Shown: piece after piece, positions 1-6,919 of the stretch
Layout: every line of letters starts with the position of its first letter
How positions within the stretch are numbered: the first letter of the stretch is position 1
Origin: Chitinophagales bacterium
GTDB lineage: Bacteria > Bacteroidota > Bacteroidia > Chitinophagales > CAIOSU01
Length of the DNA stretch: 34,263 nucleotides
NCBI GenBank assembly: GCA_026003335.1
Contig: BPHB01000005.1
Location: 1-34,263, forward strand
Reading direction: 5' to 3'
The notes under the pieces: generated by a model
What the model was told of the DNA's origin: nothing
What the model saw: only the letters and a program-made list of their open reading frames with translations
The model's database searches: none
Made by a program: the position numbers and the translations under genes

Positions 1-317
1 TCGTTCAGTCGCTTCTTAGCTATATTGTATTGAGCTATCAAGCTGTCGTATGAATTGTTTGCCGACTTTGTCGCTTTATTGAAATTCTGAATATCTCGAT
101 ACAAAGCGCGCTGCTCGCTACTTAATTCTTTTTGTTTCTGTTTGAGCTCGACACTTCGCTTAGCGAACTCATCAGCGCTAATCGCCCCCGCCTTGAACGC
201 GTCACGCAGCTCTTTCTGTTCAGCTTTCACAGACAAGAGCGCTTTCTCTAAGTCAACTAACTTAGACTCCGCGTCTTTCGCATCAAATTCTATCTCAAAG
301 ATTACCTTTTCAGCCAT
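1..317 (-). CDS. Tape-measure protein, N-terminal part (open at window start)
   Basis: This is the first ~105 codons of the tape-measure gene, running off the left end of the window; the complete gene is at 31465-34260. The ATG is at 317-315 and overlaps the stop codon of the upstream gene (312-310) by 8 bases, so translation of the two is probably coupled. It is not a separate gene: it is the same locus seen twice because of the terminal overlap. It differs from the right-hand copy by one residue (Asn in place of Lys, from base 57). Confidence 0.9.
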   Translation of the reverse strand, partial: MAEKVIFEIEFDAKDAESKLVDLEKALLSVKAEQKELRDAFKAGAISADEFAKRSVELKQKQKELSSEQRALYRDIQNFNKATKSANNSYDSLIAQYNIAKKRLN

Positions 318-320
318 AAC
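1..320. repeat. Left copy of 320-bp terminal direct repeat
   Basis: Bases 1-320 recur at 33944-34263 with a single difference that I can find (G at 57, T at 34000). The repeat lies inside coding sequence (5' end of the tape-measure gene) and has no hallmark of a packaging site. It is therefore best read as the overlap of a circular or circularly permuted molecule that was not trimmed. Joining the ends gives a 33,943-bp circle in which the tape-measure start and the stop of the preceding gene overlap naturally. The one mismatch changes Lys to Asn in the tape measure and suggests two sequence variants in the sample. Confidence 0.93.
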
Positions 321-2232
321 GCTTAAATGTTATTTCACACAATAAATCTTCACGCAAGCCATCCACACGCTCAACGATATAAGTGCCGCCAAGCTGCGGT
401 ATCTCATACTTTCGAAAGTTCGCAAGTGTGTCTTGTATAAATTCCCTTGTCACACGACACAAACATTTGACCCGTTGCCGGGAAGTGTAGAGCGCCGCTA
501 TTTGAGACGATGCCGGCGAAACCTCTGCGACTTGATAGAAATAGCCGGAAGCGATAAAAGTTGTATTGCTATTCGCAGTCGTATGGTCTACATTAAACGC
601 CTCTATTTTTTTATTTAATAACAGCCTTAAATCGAACTCGTCGCTGTCATTACTGAAATCGTAGGCGTCGTACTGATTCCCTAAAATCTCTGCTTCACCG
701 TACTTTAGTGCAACCGAGCGCTGCCCGCTCGGGCTGCGGGATATACTTAGCTCTTGTGTAAGCCCTTGCCGCCCGGGGGTGTGTCGTATTTTTTTGCTTA
801 GCGCCTTGAATTTTATCTCTTTCACTTTCCCTGTACTACCTTCTACACTCGCTATCTCTTCGCCGCTTTTGTCCACCACCTTGATAGTGTCGCCTTCGTC
901 GTATTCAACGGACAGTACATCCAAGATTTCGGGTAACTGCGTGGAAGTGGTGGGCGTTACGCTTATTACTTTGTAAGTCTTCGTTGATATATCGTAGCGT
1001 AATACATAGCCTAAATACAGAAAAACCTCCTTTACGAAATCGCGGGTGTTAACGTGCGGCAACAGCACCTCGGCATTGATTTCAGACCAGGGGCGCGTGC
1101 CAAACGTCTCGGTATAGGCCTCGTTTAAATGTTTAGGCGTAAAATGAGCCTTCACCCGAATCGGCGCCGTCCCCGTTACCGTCGCACCCGATTGGTTGTA
1201 ACGAAACCCGAATTTCGTGAAGCCGGTAAATGTGAACTGCTGCGTAGGGTTCTCGTAATAAAAAGGCGAGACGAATAACATGTAAGGGGACACACCCTCC
1301 GGTGCGTTTATCTTTTTAGCGTCGATTGTCAAAACAGTAACGTTCGAAGGACGAATGGTCAGGGCATCAAGCTCTTGGTCCGTAGTCCCGGCTCGTGTGT
1401 AGCCCGGGAAACCCGAAATAGTGTAATACAGCCCGCGCCGTAAAGGTATGTAATTCGCACTACTATTCGCTATGTAGTCAGCGCCGTCGCCAGCATCGAA
1501 CTGAGCCGTTGACCAGCTGAAGCTGGCCGGGCTGGTGTTGTTTAGCGTCGCTTCAATCGTGAAACTGTTGTGATTCATTATGTCATTATACACCTTACAA
1601 ATATGTTTGTAATGCGTGTTTATTATTAAGTTATCCACCGCGCTCGGGAACGTCGTGCCGGGCAGCAGCGACTCGAGTACTTTTTTAAGAGCTAAGTAAG
1701 GCTTGTACTTCATTCCGTTCTCGCTCCCGTAATAGCCCGTCTCGTTCAAAGAATAGTCCTGAGCGAGAGCTTCATACATCAAAGCTTTACTACAATAAAC
1801 GAACCCCGTCGATGGGTCATTAGCCGCCCCGTTATTAGCTACAGTTTTCACAAACACGTGGTCATGGCTGATAGGGAAATTAAGCCACGACCACGCACCG
1901 GCGACGACATGCAGCCCCTCGTCCGGTATGCTGAAAAACTCAATAAGCAAATCGCAGCTATACTCTCGCTTCTTAAAATCGTAGCTTTTAAGCGTCAGCT
2001 TAGCGTTAAGCTCATACCCTAAAAATATCGCAGTTACGTCATACGTGCCTTGGTTTGACAACAGCGGGTCGGTGATGCCGAACGCGCTGCGAAACTCGGC
2101 GGTATCAAGTACGCGAAGCGACGTAGTGTAAGGAGCAACGCTCGACAAGTCGTTCACATTGAACACCACAAAATTGAACTCGGGACGGCTCGTTATAGTC
2201 AGCTGTGTGCCTCCTTTAAATATCTCAATCAT
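310..2232 (-). CDS. Large tail protein (640 aa), probable distal tail/baseplate component
   Basis: The predicted 640-residue protein is beta-rich, with no signal peptide and no membrane segment. Its N-terminal ~110 residues resemble, by eye, the start of a tail-protein family common in Bacteroidota phages (an opening barrel-like stretch with YTTSLRV and later GYELNAKLTLKSYDFKKREY). Position supports a tail role: it is the last gene before the tape measure in transcription order, and its stop overlaps the tape-measure ATG by 8 bases. It overlaps the upstream gene by 4 bases (ATGA-type). I cannot identify a catalytic motif. It could be a Dit/Tal-like hub protein or another baseplate part; the tail assignment is firmer than the exact role. 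Confidence 0.55.
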   Translation of the reverse strand: MIEIFKGGTQLTITSRPEFNFVVFNVNDLSSVAPYTTSLRVLDTAEFRSAFGITDPLLSNQGTYDVTAIFLGYELNAKLTLKSYDFKKREYSCDLLIEFFSIPDEGLHVVAGAWSWLNFPISHDHVFVKTVANNGAANDPSTGFVYCSKALMYEALAQDYSLNETGYYGSENGMKYKPYLALKKVLESLLPGTTFPSAVDNLIINTHYKHICKVYNDIMNHNSFTIEATLNNTSPASFSWSTAQFDAGDGADYIANSSANYIPLRRGLYYTISGFPGYTRAGTTDQELDALTIRPSNVTVLTIDAKKINAPEGVSPYMLFVSPFYYENPTQQFTFTGFTKFGFRYNQSGATVTGTAPIRVKAHFTPKHLNEAYTETFGTRPWSEINAEVLLPHVNTRDFVKEVFLYLGYVLRYDISTKTYKVISVTPTTSTQLPEILDVLSVEYDEGDTIKVVDKSGEEIASVEGSTGKVKEIKFKALSKKIRHTPGRQGLTQELSISRSPSGQRSVALKYGEAEILGNQYDAYDFSNDSDEFDLRLLLNKKIEAFNVDHTTANSNTTFIASGYFYQVAEVSPASSQIAALYTSRQRVKCLCRVTREFIQDTLANFRKYEIPQLGGTYIVERVDGLREDLLCEITFKRYG

Positions 2233-2921
2233 ATCAATATAGCTTTGTCAGGGTAATCAAGGTTAAAATAAGCTTTTAAAGCCAAAGTAGCTTTATTTAT
2301 AGAGCGATTTAATCGGACGCTCCCCGCGTCCACAAGCGCGTAGTAGCTCGTGGATACAGCGGACAAAGCCGACGACGCCGCGGGGTAAAACACAGCGAGC
2401 GGGTCACTAACGACCGAGTCGTGGAGCTCCTGCATCTGCCCGACCTTCGCGCTCTCAACCGTAAGCCCTACCTCGTAGGTGTTGTCCCCTAAATACGCCG
2501 CCGGCAGGCTTATATCCAAGAGCTCGGCGCCCCGCGGCGCGGCGCTAACGTAATCAACCTTGAACCCCTCATACCCGCCGCGGTTCGCTACTACTAAAAT
2601 ATCACACTCAGTGCCGTCTACGATGGTGAAGCGCTGGCTCGCTATTTTGTTGAACCTTAGGAAAGTAGAAGAAGAAGCCCCCCCCACGTTTAATTCAAAA
2701 TCATAAATAGATACAGTGATAATCTCCCCGGGCTGATACACCCGGTAACGGTTCAACTCATAACTATACCCCCCCCTGCCGTCGATAGCTACGTACTTGT
2801 AGGAGTGAGGCGGGGGAAGCACGCGGCTAATAGCACTCGCTATCTTAGCCGCCCGCCAGCATGCCGAAGACGCGGGGAGCCCGTTTTTTATGTATATGAT
2901 ATCCTGTAAATTTATCATCAC
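2229..2921 (-). CDS. Uncharacterised structural-block protein (230 aa)
   Basis: I do not recognise this 230-residue protein. It is predicted soluble, of mixed alpha/beta character, rich in Ala, Ser, Tyr and Val, with no signal peptide, transmembrane helix or cysteine motif. It overlaps both neighbours by 4 bases (2229-2232 and 2918-2921), so it belongs to the same tightly coupled tail operon. Position between tail-completion genes and the large tail protein suggests a minor tail or baseplate component. That is inference from context only. Confidence 0.5.
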   Translation of the reverse strand: MMINLQDIIYIKNGLPASSACWRAAKIASAISRVLPPPHSYKYVAIDGRGGYSYELNRYRVYQPGEIITVSIYDFELNVGGASSSTFLRFNKIASQRFTIVDGTECDILVVANRGGYEGFKVDYVSAAPRGAELLDISLPAAYLGDNTYEVGLTVESAKVGQMQELHDSVVSDPLAVFYPAASSALSAVSTSYYALVDAGSVRLNRSINKATLALKAYFNLDYPDKAILI

Positions 2922-3766
2922 TGTTTTAAATATAAAATAGGCGTTAAATTCCTGTAGTAGTCATCGTAGTCTTGTGTAAACTGTACTTGTGTTATATTAA
3001 ACCCCTGAGTTATATAGTCAAAATAATTCACGCCGTCATAGAATTTTAAACGCCCCGCGTAATTGAACGCTTCGATACGGGCGTCCGTTGTTGAATTGTA
3101 GTCGTTATAAAATGAATAAAGAAGGAAGAAACCGTCACCGCCCGGGTCTAATGTATAAATCCCCCCCGCGAGTGATGATATTTCAAACCTGCCGTCTGGT
3201 AAAACTTCGACGTAATTCTCCAGCCCCCCCGGGACGTACACCGTCGCCGTGAAATTAAATTTTATGAGGCGCTGCCCTACTAAGTAGTATTTAGGGGGTA
3301 GGAAGGGGACTATAAAGAAGGCGCGACCTGGGTTGTTTAAATTTACAGTAGCCGTTTGCCCGTACAGGTACCCGCCTACCCCGGAACTCATCCCCACCAG
3401 CTTGCAGTAAAATTCAGGGTAGCCTGAGGCGCGCGGGAGTATTTTTAACGGAGCGGGGACGATACGCTCCCCGTCGACTACCGGAAGTGTGTTTATCGTT
3501 ATGTTGTCGACACCGAAAAAAGGGGTGTTTTTCTTCACGGAGTAATAAAAGTATTTATCATCATTAGTCCAAAACTGAGTAGGTTCATTAAAAAATGAGC
3601 GGAGGGGGAGGTAACGCCCCGTGAATAGCGTTGAGTTATAAGTTAAAGCCGTATCCTCGACGGTACGATAAAATATCGTTTTACTAACCGTTGCCCCGAA
3701 ATCGATGATGTCCTCGCGACTCACAAATAACGCTGATGTGACACTACTATAATTAATCACAGCCAT
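2918..3766 (-). CDS. Uncharacterised aromatic-rich tail-block protein (282 aa)
   Basis: This 282-residue protein is unusually rich in Tyr, Phe and Asn (for example YYSVKKNTPFFGVDN and FLLYSFYNDYNSTT), with short alternating strands that suggest an all-beta fold. There is no signal peptide or clear motif. The gene overlaps the next by 4 bases and the preceding membrane-protein gene by 10 bases. Aromatic-rich beta proteins in this position are often tail or receptor-interacting parts, but nothing in the sequence proves adhesion. Function unknown; tail association is inferred from the operon. Confidence 0.5.
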   Translation of the reverse strand: MAVINYSSVTSALFVSREDIIDFGATVSKTIFYRTVEDTALTYNSTLFTGRYLPLRSFFNEPTQFWTNDDKYFYYSVKKNTPFFGVDNITINTLPVVDGERIVPAPLKILPRASGYPEFYCKLVGMSSGVGGYLYGQTATVNLNNPGRAFFIVPFLPPKYYLVGQRLIKFNFTATVYVPGGLENYVEVLPDGRFEISSLAGGIYTLDPGGDGFFLLYSFYNDYNSTTDARIEAFNYAGRLKFYDGVNYFDYITQGFNITQVQFTQDYDDYYRNLTPILYLKQ

Positions 3767-3939
3767 GGCTCTTTCTTTTTGTATTTTACCACTTCCCGCC
3801 AGATGTGCGAGCTATACAAAAGTAATAAAACGGCGGCAATACCGTCGCTTTTCTCGATATAAGCGTAGCACGCAACCCCAACCACTATCAAGCAGTAGAG
3901 CAGCAGCGAAACGAAATAAACAATCTTGTATCCTCTCAT
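3757..3939 (-). CDS. Small membrane protein (60 aa)
   Basis: The 60-residue product has two hydrophobic stretches, at about residues 6-26 (IVYFVSLLLYCLIVVGVACY) and 33-44 (GIAAVLLLLYSS), followed by a basic tail (REVVKYKKKEPW). It overlaps both flanking genes (10 bases downstream, 4 bases upstream). Its membrane topology contrasts with its structural neighbours. It could be an additional holin-like or accessory membrane factor, but the main lysis cassette lies elsewhere (25407-26759). No family recognised. Confidence 0.45.
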   Translation of the reverse strand: MRGYKIVYFVSLLLYCLIVVGVACYAYIEKSDGIAAVLLLLYSSHIWREVVKYKKKEPWL

Positions 3940-4364
3940 TTAGTTACTCTTTTAATTCTTTCTACTATGATAGCCCGCGCCAACCCCGGGGCTTGTTTCT
4001 TCACTTCGTCGGTTAGTCTCTGAATTAAGTCCGTGGTTATATCTGCTTTTGGCTCCCATCCCTGCACGTGTATCTTACGCGCGATAGGGTACGCCGCAGC
4101 GTCGGGAATGCCCCGTAGTTTTACCCATTCCTTAATCCGTTCCAGCACCACGCCTCCTTCGCTGCGGCGGCTCGGCTCCCTACCAAATTCGAGGTAGTCA
4201 AGCCACTCCTGCGTTATGAGTTTAATAGACCGCTCGTCGCTCTCTACCCGCGTACTGTTTAGCAGCGTGCCGGACGCCACCCACCCCTGCGCTACTATTC
4301 TGCCACGGAGCTCCTCAGCAGCCGCTTCCACCTCGCTCTTCAATTGTTCAAACACTTTCAACAT
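3936..4364 (-). CDS. Tail-completion protein, HK97 gp10-like
   Basis: The 142-residue protein shows the pattern of the HK97 gp10/tail-completion family: an N-terminal helix with many Glu and Ala, a GTLLNSTRVE strand, then the YLEFGREPSRR segment followed by VLERIKEWVKLRGI and AYPIARKIHVQGW. In relatives this protein sits at the head-tail interface and helps to finish or join the tail. The next gene upstream (4358-4762) has the size expected of a tail-terminator partner, with a 7-base overlap. I see no odd features. The family assignment is by remembered motif pattern, not by a search. Confidence 0.6.
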   Translation of the reverse strand: MLKVFEQLKSEVEAAAEELRGRIVAQGWVASGTLLNSTRVESDERSIKLITQEWLDYLEFGREPSRRSEGGVVLERIKEWVKLRGIPDAAAYPIARKIHVQGWEPKADITTDLIQRLTDEVKKQAPGLARAIIVERIKRVTK

Positions 4365-4762
4365 ACATCAGCCGTTACTTCTTCCTCACTTAACACGTCT
4401 GTTTGAACTACGATAAAAACGCTGTCGAGTTGCTTCTTGTCTATGTTCACCACAACCGAACGCGAAACGATTTGCCCAGCGCGGTACAGCCCGTTCACTG
4501 TCTGCGACATCAGCCGTAGCCCTGTGTTCATCTTAGCGAAAATATCGGCCTCGGTGTCGTCGAGCGCTTGCTTCACGTAGTACCGTATCCGGTATGTAGT
4601 CTTGCAAATCGAAGTCAAGCCAACCAGCTGAATTTGAGAGCTTACTACCTCAACTGTAAAAAACTCGCTTTCACCCTGATGCTCCGCCGCGACGTTCGCT
4701 TCATTTGCGGTAGCGAAGTAGGCAGCCTTGCCGCTTAAAACGTTGATTGTGTCTGTTATCAT
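4358..4762 (-). CDS. Putative tail-terminator / head-tail joining protein (134 aa)
   Basis: This is the first gene of the long minus-strand structural transcript. It has 134 residues, is soluble and of alternating beta/alpha character, with a central strand-rich part (KTTYRIRYYVKQ and VVVNIDKKQLDSVFIVVQTD). Size, fold impression and adjacency to a gp10-like tail-completion gene fit a tail-terminator (gpU-like) or minor head-tail joining protein. No diagnostic residues are visible. Upstream lies the gene-free control region; I could not find a consensus minus-strand TAnnTTTG box there, so its promoter is either degenerate or depends on a phage factor. Confidence 0.4.
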   Translation of the reverse strand: MITDTINVLSGKAAYFATANEANVAAEHQGESEFFTVEVVSSQIQLVGLTSICKTTYRIRYYVKQALDDTEADIFAKMNTGLRLMSQTVNGLYRAGQIVSRSVVVNIDKKQLDSVFIVVQTDVLSEEEVTADVC

Positions 4763-4908
4763 TTCATTACCGTTTTCGCTATCTAAGCTACTAAAAAAGT
4801 TCGAGACCTCAAAATTTTAATTTTCCCACTTCTGACCTTACTCGAAAACATGTGCAAAAAGTGGGTGTCCCCTGAATTTTTTCGCTGGCGTTCAGGGGAC
4901 GCCCAGAC

Positions 4909-5272
4909 GGGCAGAAAACGCAGTTTGCCCCCTAACGTGTCCCCAAAGTGTCCCGTGAAAATGCCCTTTTTTTCGCTCGGGGGGCTTGTATTTTTCAAAG
5001 CGTTATTTTTTTAAATGTCGCTTCTTTGGGCAGAAACAGGAGACAAGCATCGGGGCTAATTGTACATTTCCAAGGCAACAAAATTTTATTGTCCCCCGAA
5101 AAATAAGGGGTCTAAACTTTTCTTCTTATTTTAAGATTGGTTGCATATGCAACTACCGTTATTTTAAATACAGTAGGGGGCACCTTACATTCTACAAGGT
5201 GTATGAGCTACTTAAGTGAGGAATTTAGGGGGCGTTCAGGGGACAATTTTCGTCGGCATGCGTTTTCTGCCC
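4909..5272. repeat. 14-bp inverted repeat pair around the left half of the control region
   Basis: GGGCAGAAAACGCA at 4909-4922 is the exact reverse complement of TGCGTTTTCTGCCC at 5259-5272. Each arm lies near a TTCAGGGGAC copy (4891-4900 and 5235-5244), so a composite unit of 10-mer plus 14-mer is repeated in rearranged orientation. A partial version, GGGCAGAAAC, occurs at 5028-5037. Confidence 0.65.
5140..5153. promoter_or_regulatory. 14-bp perfect palindrome
   Basis: GTTGCATATGCAAC reads the same on both strands. It lies in the A+T-rich middle of the control region and is a possible dimeric-protein binding site. Nothing links it to a particular regulator. Confidence 0.45.
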
Positions 5273-5436
5273 TTCCAAGGCGTTTTTTTATTACATGACG
5301 GGCAAGATAGTGCAAATTTCAGGGGACAGTTCAGGGGACACTGGGGGGCGTTCAGGGGACAGAAGGGGTAGAAGGGGGTAAAAAGTGTACTTTTTGAAGG
5401 TAAAAACTTACATTTTAAGCGAGTACCCTAAAAAGT

Positions 5437-5459
5437 TAATATTTTGGTTCAAAATATTA
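5437..5459. promoter_or_regulatory. 10-bp-arm dyad, possible operator
   Basis: TAATATTTTG (5437-5446) and its exact reverse complement CAAAATATTA (5450-5459) are separated by GTT. A smaller dyad lies just before it (AAAAAGT at 5380-5386, ACTTTTT at 5389-5395). The arms are too A+T-rich and lack the T-run expected of a terminator, so a protein-binding site or an origin unwinding element is more likely. Confidence 0.5.
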
Positions 5460-5483
5460 GCATTCCAGTTTTCGCCTTACTAA

Positions 5484-5519
5484 GCCAAATTTTATTTGGC
5501 GCAAAAATTGGGTTTTGCG
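5484..5519. promoter_or_regulatory. Two adjoining dyads
   Basis: GCCAAAT-TTT-ATTTGGC (5484-5500) has 7-bp perfect arms. It is directly followed by CGCAAAA (5500-5506) and TTTTGCG (5513-5519), another perfect 7-bp pair with a 6-base spacer. They share base 5500. Stacked dyads upstream of a promoter suggest neighbouring binding sites for a dimeric regulator. Confidence 0.45.
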
Positions 5520-5593
5520 TAAGAGTTTCAAAGAAAGTTAAAGAATATTATTTGACACACCTTTGTTTTTAGGGCTCCAAAGGCAGTTTTTCA

Positions 5594-5611
5594 AAATCTT
5601 ACGTAAGATTT
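5594..5611. promoter_or_regulatory. 18-bp perfect palindrome upstream of promoter
   Basis: AAATCTTACGTAAGATTT is a perfect 18-bp palindrome ending about 43 bases before the upstream promoter element (5654-5657). A partial half-site, GCGTAAGAGTTT, lies at about 5517-5528. This is the longest uninterrupted palindrome I found in the window and a good operator candidate for the 5710 promoter. Confidence 0.55.
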
Positions 5612-5653
5612 GAGGGGCTAAAATTGTGTAATGTTTTGTGGCAAAAAGGTAGA

Positions 5654-5685
5654 TTTGTGTGAACGCAAAAAAATTGCTAACTTTG
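5654..5685 (+). promoter_or_regulatory. Bacteroidota-type promoter for the plus-strand block
   Basis: TTTG at 5654-5657 is followed after 20 bases by TAACTTTG at 5678-5685, matching the TTTG / TAnnTTTG consensus of Bacteroidota primary sigma promoters. Transcription would start near 5690, leaving a leader of roughly 20 bases before the ATG at 5710. This rules out the longer in-frame GTG start at 5659, which lies inside the promoter. Confidence 0.75.
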
Positions 5686-5709
5686 TGTGTTAACCAAAAT
5701 TGGAATACT

Positions 5710-5949
5710 ATGAGTAAGCGAAAGAAGTATGCCCCCGTGGCGGAATGGGTGGAACTATACCCGGACGCGCGCGAGATGTTCGTAGCGCTTTGCAGCGCGC
5801 GGCACCACCTTCAATACAAGAAGAAGTACCCCCCGTACGCGTTCACGCGTATGAAGAAAAAGATGATACGCGAGGGATATTTAAAAGACCGTTTTTATCC
5901 GACTGAAAAAGGGGTAAAATTGTTTACGAAGCTATGCAGGCAAACATAA
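5710..5949 (+). CDS. Small basic protein, winged-helix-like (79 aa)
   Basis: The 79-residue product is strongly basic. Its C-terminal half (MIREGYLKDRFYPTEKGVKL) matches the wing pattern of winged-helix DNA-binding proteins, where a short strand is followed by T-E-K-G and a helix. It is the first gene after the control region, so it is a natural candidate for the regulator that binds one of the dyads there; that link is inference. The ATG at 5710 is chosen because the promoter's TAACTTTG box occupies 5678-5685. The gene overlaps the methyltransferase start by 16 bases. Confidence 0.6.
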   Translation: MSKRKKYAPVAEWVELYPDAREMFVALCSARHHLQYKKKYPPYAFTRMKKKMIREGYLKDRFYPTEKGVKLFTKLCRQT

Positions 5950-6908
5950 TCTACGCGCGCTCTTGGCTTGATAACGGCTTACCTGACAAGTGTGCCGATT
6001 TAATAATAGCAGACCCGCCTTACTATAAGGTGAAGGGAGAATTTGATTTCTCGTGGCGGTCGATGGAGGAGTATTTGGAGGTTGTAGAACGGTGGGCGGT
6101 TGAATGCGCCCGGGTGTTGAAAGATAACGGCACCTTGTTATGGTGGGGACACCCGTTAAAAATAGCTTATTCGCAGGTGATACTTGACAAATATTTCAAC
6201 CTGTTGAACTCGCTTGTTTGGGAGAAGGTGGACTGCCAGACGCGTCGCAATCCTGCGAGCCAGCAGCGCCGGTTTGTGCCGGTTACGGAGCGGCTATTGT
6301 TATATGATAAAGGAGACGACAAATCGGGCTGGGAGCGTATATATGACGACCCCGCGCTGTTCTATGAGATTAAAAAGTATTTCGATGACTGGCACGACGC
6401 TTCGGGGTTGAGCTTGAAAGAAGTTATACAAAAGGTAGGGAGTACGGCTTCTCATTATCTTGGATTTACAAAGCGTAAAAAGACCCAGTTCCAGTTCCCT
6501 ACCCGCGAAAAATGGGAGAAGATGGGAGCGTTGCACCCTCATAGCGTGTCATATGAGGAGCTGCGGGCAAGGTATGAGGAGCTGCGGGCAAGGTATGAGG
6601 AGCTGCGGCGGTATTTCAACCTTAGCGAGCTGTATAAGACGGATGTACTGCGTTTTTCGCAGGAATCTTTTAAAGCCCCCGAGTTCAGCCACCCCACGAA
6701 AAAGCCCGAGACGCTTACTCGCTACTTGATAGAGACGACGTGTCGCCCGGGCGGCTTGGTTGTCGTGCCTTTCGCCGGTAGCGGCACGGAATGCGCGATG
6801 GCGCTTGCGACTGGGCGGCGGTTCATTGGCTTTGAGATAGATGAGAAGTATGCTGAACTTGCTCGTAAGCGAGTGGGTAGGTATGCTGCGCAGAAGCGGT
6901 TTATTTAA
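5934..6908 (+). CDS. DNA (adenine-N6 or cytosine-N4) methyltransferase
   Basis: This 324-residue protein is an amino-methyltransferase of the beta-type order. The catalytic DPPY lies at residues 27-30 and the AdoMet-binding motif FAGSGT at residues 280-285, followed by GRRFIGFEID. In between are the HPTKKP segment typical of the family and a variable target-recognition region. It probably modifies phage DNA to evade host restriction or to regulate transcription; no partner endonuclease gene is adjacent. At residues 207-225 the helix YEELRAR is repeated almost three times, encoded by perfect 21-bp repeats. The start overlaps the preceding gene by 16 bases. N6-adenine versus N4-cytosine specificity cannot be told from the motif alone. 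Confidence 0.9.
   Translation: MQANIIYARSWLDNGLPDKCADLIIADPPYYKVKGEFDFSWRSMEEYLEVVERWAVECARVLKDNGTLLWWGHPLKIAYSQVILDKYFNLLNSLVWEKVDCQTRRNPASQQRRFVPVTERLLLYDKGDDKSGWERIYDDPALFYEIKKYFDDWHDASGLSLKEVIQKVGSTASHYLGFTKRKKTQFQFPTREKWEKMGALHPHSVSYEELRARYEELRARYEELRRYFNLSELYKTDVLRFSQESFKAPEFSHPTKKPETLTRYLIETTCRPGGLVVVPFAGSGTECAMALATGRRFIGFEIDEKYAELARKRVGRYAAQKRFI
6552..6608 (+). repeat. 21-bp in-frame tandem repeat in the methyltransferase
   Basis: Two perfect 21-bp units (6552-6572 and 6573-6593) are followed by the first 15 bases of a third (6594-6608). Each unit encodes YEELRAR, a charged heptad that would extend an alpha-helix or coiled coil by two turns. Perfect repeats of multiples of 3 can change copy number by slippage without breaking the frame. 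Confidence 0.9.
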
Positions 6909-6919
6909 ATTTAACGGAT

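Larger units (their letters stand above)
4867..5360. repeat. Six copies of TTCAGGGGAC (iteron-like)
   Basis: The 10-mer TTCAGGGGAC occurs at 4891-4900, 5235-5244, 5318-5327, 5330-5339 and 5351-5360 on plus, and inverted at 4867-4876. Three of the plus copies (4891, 5235, 5351) are preceded by GCG. The inverted copy and the 4891 copy can pair as a 10-bp stem with a 14-base loop. The last three copies start 12 and 21 bases apart. Directly repeated short motifs in a gene-free region are typical of iterons or repressor-binding sites. I did not notice the motif elsewhere, but a computed scan of the whole window is needed to establish that. Confidence 0.7.
4763..5709. other. Gene-free control region; candidate origin and divergent switch
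   Basis: These 947 bp lie between the divergent structural and replication blocks. Open frames here (for example on plus at 4986-5219) have no convincing coding character. The left part carries repeated TTCAGGGGAC motifs and a 14-bp inverted repeat (4909-4922 with 5259-5272). The right part carries several perfect or near-perfect dyads (5140-5153, 5380-5395, 5437-5459, 5484-5500, 5500-5519, 5594-5611), then a consensus Bacteroidota promoter at 5654-5685. A+T-rich stretches alternate with G-runs. Iteron-like repeats beside a promoter fit a replication origin or an operator array; neither is proven. Confidence 0.55.

Noticed and set aside
3757-3939. Main holin at 3757-3939
   Set aside because: Although it has two hydrophobic segments, it lies among tail genes, while a complete lysis cassette with better holin candidates is at 25407-26759. 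Kept as an unassigned membrane protein.
4783-4998. Minus-strand open frame of 71 codons upstream of the structural block
   Set aside because: TTG start, Ser/Lys/Arg-rich random-looking product, and it crosses two TTCAGGGGAC repeats. No coding character.
4986-5219. Plus-strand open frame of 77 codons in the control region
   Set aside because: It starts at a non-ATG codon, its composition is Phe/Tyr/Arg/Lys-rich without pattern, and it runs through the 14-bp palindrome and inverted repeats. Regulatory DNA is the better explanation.
4867-5360. CRISPR-like array
   Set aside because: The repeat is only 10 bp, spacing is irregular (2 to over 300 bases) and one copy is inverted. It fits iterons or operators, not a CRISPR.
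5558-5572. Second promoter box CACCTTTG near 5558-5567
   Set aside because: It lacks the TA of the consensus and has no TTTG element about 20 bases upstream; the consensus promoter at 5654-5685 is sufficient.
5594-5611. Intrinsic terminator at the 18-bp palindrome
   Set aside because: The stem is A+T-rich with no loop and no following T-run on either strand, so protein binding is more likely than termination.
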